A stretch of DNA of 64,000 nucleotides, taken from the NCBI GenBank assembly GCA_900112995.1, contig FONU01000016.1:1-64000 (forward strand). Direction: 5' to 3'. The notes under the pieces were generated by a model. That model was not told the origin of the DNA, searched no databases, and saw only the letters and a list, made by a program, of their open reading frames with translations. Shown here in pieces: positions 62,356-64,000 of this stretch. Each line of letters starts with the position of its first letter. The stretch's first letter is position 1. Origin of the DNA: [Lactobacillus] rogosae. Its GTDB lineage: Bacteria; Bacillota; Clostridia; Lachnospirales; Lachnospiraceae. A program made the position numbers and the translations under genes.

Positions 62356-63696
62356 ATGGATATTTCTACTTTATTAAATCTTATTAATTATATCTTTGTT
62401 CTTATCTTTGGCATTATTGTATCATTTTATTTTGCTGATATACGCTTGGAAGATAACCATAAGCTGTTTATATATACAACTCTCACATTTGCGTTATTTC
62501 AGGCTGTATGCTATCTGCTACTTGGTCAGAATGTGCTTTATAAAAGCTATCCTTTCCTTATACATATACCTTTAATTCTTGTCATAAGATTTGTCTGCCA
62601 TAAGAATATATACATTTCATCAATTGCAGTTCTGTCGGCTTATCTTATGTGTACCCCAAGAAAATGGTTCGGCACTGCTGCCGCTTACATTTTCAAAGAT
62701 ATTCCTATGATATCAGATATTGTAACTATTATTATTACAATCCCACTTATATTTATTGTAATTAAATACATTTCTCCTTACATAATAAGGCTTAAGAACG
62801 AATCAAAGACCATTATATCAATGTTCTTTCTCCTGCCTCTTACTTATTATATTTTAGAGTACGCATTCACTGTATACACAGACCTGTTATACCGCGGAGA
62901 AGCTGTTGTTATAGAATTTATGGACAGCTTTATTGTCATACTCTATTTTATATTATCAACAGTTATACTGGCTCTGTTAAATAAGAAAAATACCGCCGAG
63001 CGTGAAAATATCATTCTCTTGGCTGCAGCTGCACAGGCAGAAAAAGAGATTGCCCAGTTATCGGACTATCAGAAACAGGCAGCTATATACCGCCACGACC
63101 TTCGACACCATATGAACTTTATACAAAGCTGTCTTAATGATAACAGCTACGCACAGGCACAGGATTATATCAGGGAGATATGTACCAGTCTTAACAACAG
63201 CCAAATAACAAGATACTGCGCTAATGAAGCTGTCAACCTTATATTATCTTCCTATATTGCCAAAGCTGACAAATATAATATCACCACACAAGTGTCAGTT
63301 ACTGCCGCCAACCTTGCTGACTACAAGCCAACTGACCTTTGCAGTCTATTTGCAAATGCACTTGAAAATGCCATAAATGCCTGCAAGCTTGTACAGACAG
63401 CCAAGACATCTATTAATAATTCATATAGCAGCATATCCGACACTGCTTCTGACTACGGCGAGGTTAATTCAAACCGTATTATCACAGTAAAGGTGTTTGA
63501 TAAAAACAATAAATTATGTATTAATATCACCAATACTTATGCTGTTGAACCTATATTTGTAAATAATACTCCTGTATCGGATAAAGCCGGCCACGGTATC
63601 GGTATTAGAAGCATAATATCTGTGATTGAGAAATATAACGGTGTATATGATTTCTTTACTGAGGATGGGTTGTTTTATTTTCAGGCGTGTATATAA
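62356..63696 (+). CDS. AgrC-like GHKL sensor histidine kinase
   Basis: The 446-residue protein has about six N-terminal membrane segments (residues 1-215), a linker with YRHDLRHHMNFIQS, in which the His in RHDLRHH is the phosphorylation site, and a GHKL ATPase region with ALENAINACKL (N box) and GHGIGIRSIISVIEKYNG (G box). This is the AgrC/ComD type that senses peptide signals or other envelope signals. It is transcribed with the LytTR regulator. No AgrB or AgrD gene is visible in the window; a signal-peptide gene could lie beyond its edge. Confidence 0.92.
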   Translation: MDISTLLNLINYIFVLIFGIIVSFYFADIRLEDNHKLFIYTTLTFALFQAVCYLLLGQNVLYKSYPFLIHIPLILVIRFVCHKNIYISSIAVLSAYLMCTPRKWFGTAAAYIFKDIPMISDIVTIIITIPLIFIVIKYISPYIIRLKNESKTIISMFFLLPLTYYILEYAFTVYTDLLYRGEAVVIEFMDSFIVILYFILSTVILALLNKKNTAERENIILLAAAAQAEKEIAQLSDYQKQAAIYRHDLRHHMNFIQSCLNDNSYAQAQDYIREICTSLNNSQITRYCANEAVNLILSSYIAKADKYNITTQVSVTAANLADYKPTDLCSLFANALENAINACKLVQTAKTSINNSYSSISDTASDYGEVNSNRIITVKVFDKNNKLCINITNTYAVEPIFVNNTPVSDKAGHGIGIRSIISVIEKYNGVYDFFTEDGLFYFQACI

Positions 63697-63710
63697 ATAT
63701 ACACCACCAT

Positions 63711-63745
63711 AAAAAGGACTGTCATTTATGATGACAGTCCTTTTT
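63711..63745 (+). terminator. terminator of the two-component operon
   Basis: AAAAAGGACTGTCAT and ATGACAGTCCTTTTT form a perfect 15-bp stem with a 5-base loop and a T run, 15 bases after the kinase stop. Confidence 0.92.
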
Positions 63746-63752
63746 CATTATA

Positions 63753-63896
63753 TTAATTGTTTTTCAATAATTTATTTAATTTCTTATCAAAAGTTTTAAT
63801 ATCGTATCCCTTCATATACTAATAATTATATCTATATATATTATACCCACAAAATGCCTTTACAGCAACTACCAAATTAGTGAAATTATATTGCTT
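63753..63896 (-). pseudogene. possible decayed coding remnant
   Basis: The minus frame reads KQYNFTNLVVAVKAFCGYNIY, one in-frame TAG, then YMKGYDIKTFDKKLNKLLKNN and a stop. It looks protein-like (amphipathic lysine-rich end) but has no start signal or ribosome binding site, and no family is recognised. It could be the broken 3' end of a small gene or chance. Confidence 0.25.
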
Positions 63897-63972
63897 TCAA
63901 TATCTAAACATTAAATATTTACAAATCTAAATATATATAATATACTATGTATGTACAGAAAGGTGGTATTCT

Positions 63973-64000
63973 ATGATTTCATACAAAAAATTATTTCTAC
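63973..64000 (+). CDS. start of a gene truncated by the window edge
   Basis: AAAGGTGG precedes an ATG by six bases, and the frame reads MISYKKLFL to the edge. The opening resembles that of XRE-type helix-turn-helix regulators (MISYKxL), but nine residues are too few to assign a function. Confidence 0.4.

Noticed and set aside
63846-63881. Minus-strand reading FGSCCKGILWV as a signal peptide for the AgrC-like kinase
   Set aside because: The frame has stop codons just upstream and no start or ribosome binding site, so no precursor can be made.

Overview
The window (64 kb, AT-rich, strong GGAGG-type ribosome binding sites, intrinsic terminators, few and short intergenic gaps) looks like a chromosomal segment of a gut Lachnospiraceae. 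The gene content (glucuronide use, Rnf, NfnAB, sodium-pump decarboxylase, AgrC-like kinase, sortase-type anchored surface proteins) fits Lachnospira (Eubacterium) eligens or a close relative; that species call is inference from gene content, not a database match. No rRNA, tRNA, CRISPR array or intact mobile element was seen.

Layout. 0-4.3 kb: a degraded IS1182-type transposase, a Gx-transporter/NusG-II pair, a UDG-fold glycosylase, a MATE pump and an orphan hypB. 4.4-13.4 kb: a glucuronide utilisation locus: beta-glucuronidase and a GPH-family carrier, divergent from an AraC regulator, then a GntR regulator and uxuB/uxuA. A palindromic motif (ACTAACATGTTAGT) lies three times at exact 23-bp centre spacing before the uid genes and twice before uxuA. 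The KDG kinase that continues the pathway is at 60.3 kb. 13.6-17.4 kb: a large surface protein with a GH13/pullulanase-like domain that appears to have lost its catalytic residues, followed by Cys-rich repeats and an anchor. 17.7-26.6 kb: a run of small accessory genes, many broken (methyltransferase without its SAM motif, LysR remnant, alpha/beta-hydrolase with its middle deleted, aldo-keto reductase with one nonsense codon, GNAT remnant).

27.3-32.4 kb: a complete rnfCDGEAB operon. 32.7-41.8 kb: housekeeping genes (yprB-like nuclease, cheR, ylmH, ispH-rpsA, cmk, FAD oxidoreductase, meso-DAP dehydrogenase). 42-44 kb: a second anchored surface protein. 44.1-49.7 kb: a sodium-translocating decarboxylase operon that unusually carries both an acyl-CoA-type and an oxaloacetate-type carboxyltransferase around one biotin carrier. 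49.8-55.6 kb: thiamine pyrophosphokinase, a membrane protein, nfnAB and a TPR/chitobiase-C-type membrane protein. 56-60 kb: a giant Ig-like (BIG2) repeat protein. 60.3-64 kb: KDG kinase, a LytTR/AgrC-type two-component system, and the start of another gene at the right edge.

How the genes fit together: the uid/uxu/kdgK genes convert host or dietary glucuronides to KDG-6-phosphate; the uronate isomerase and KDPG aldolase are not in the window. Rnf (ferredoxin:NAD+), Nfn (ferredoxin/NADH:NADP+) and the biotin-dependent sodium pump form an energy-conservation set that links redox balance and decarboxylation to an ion gradient.
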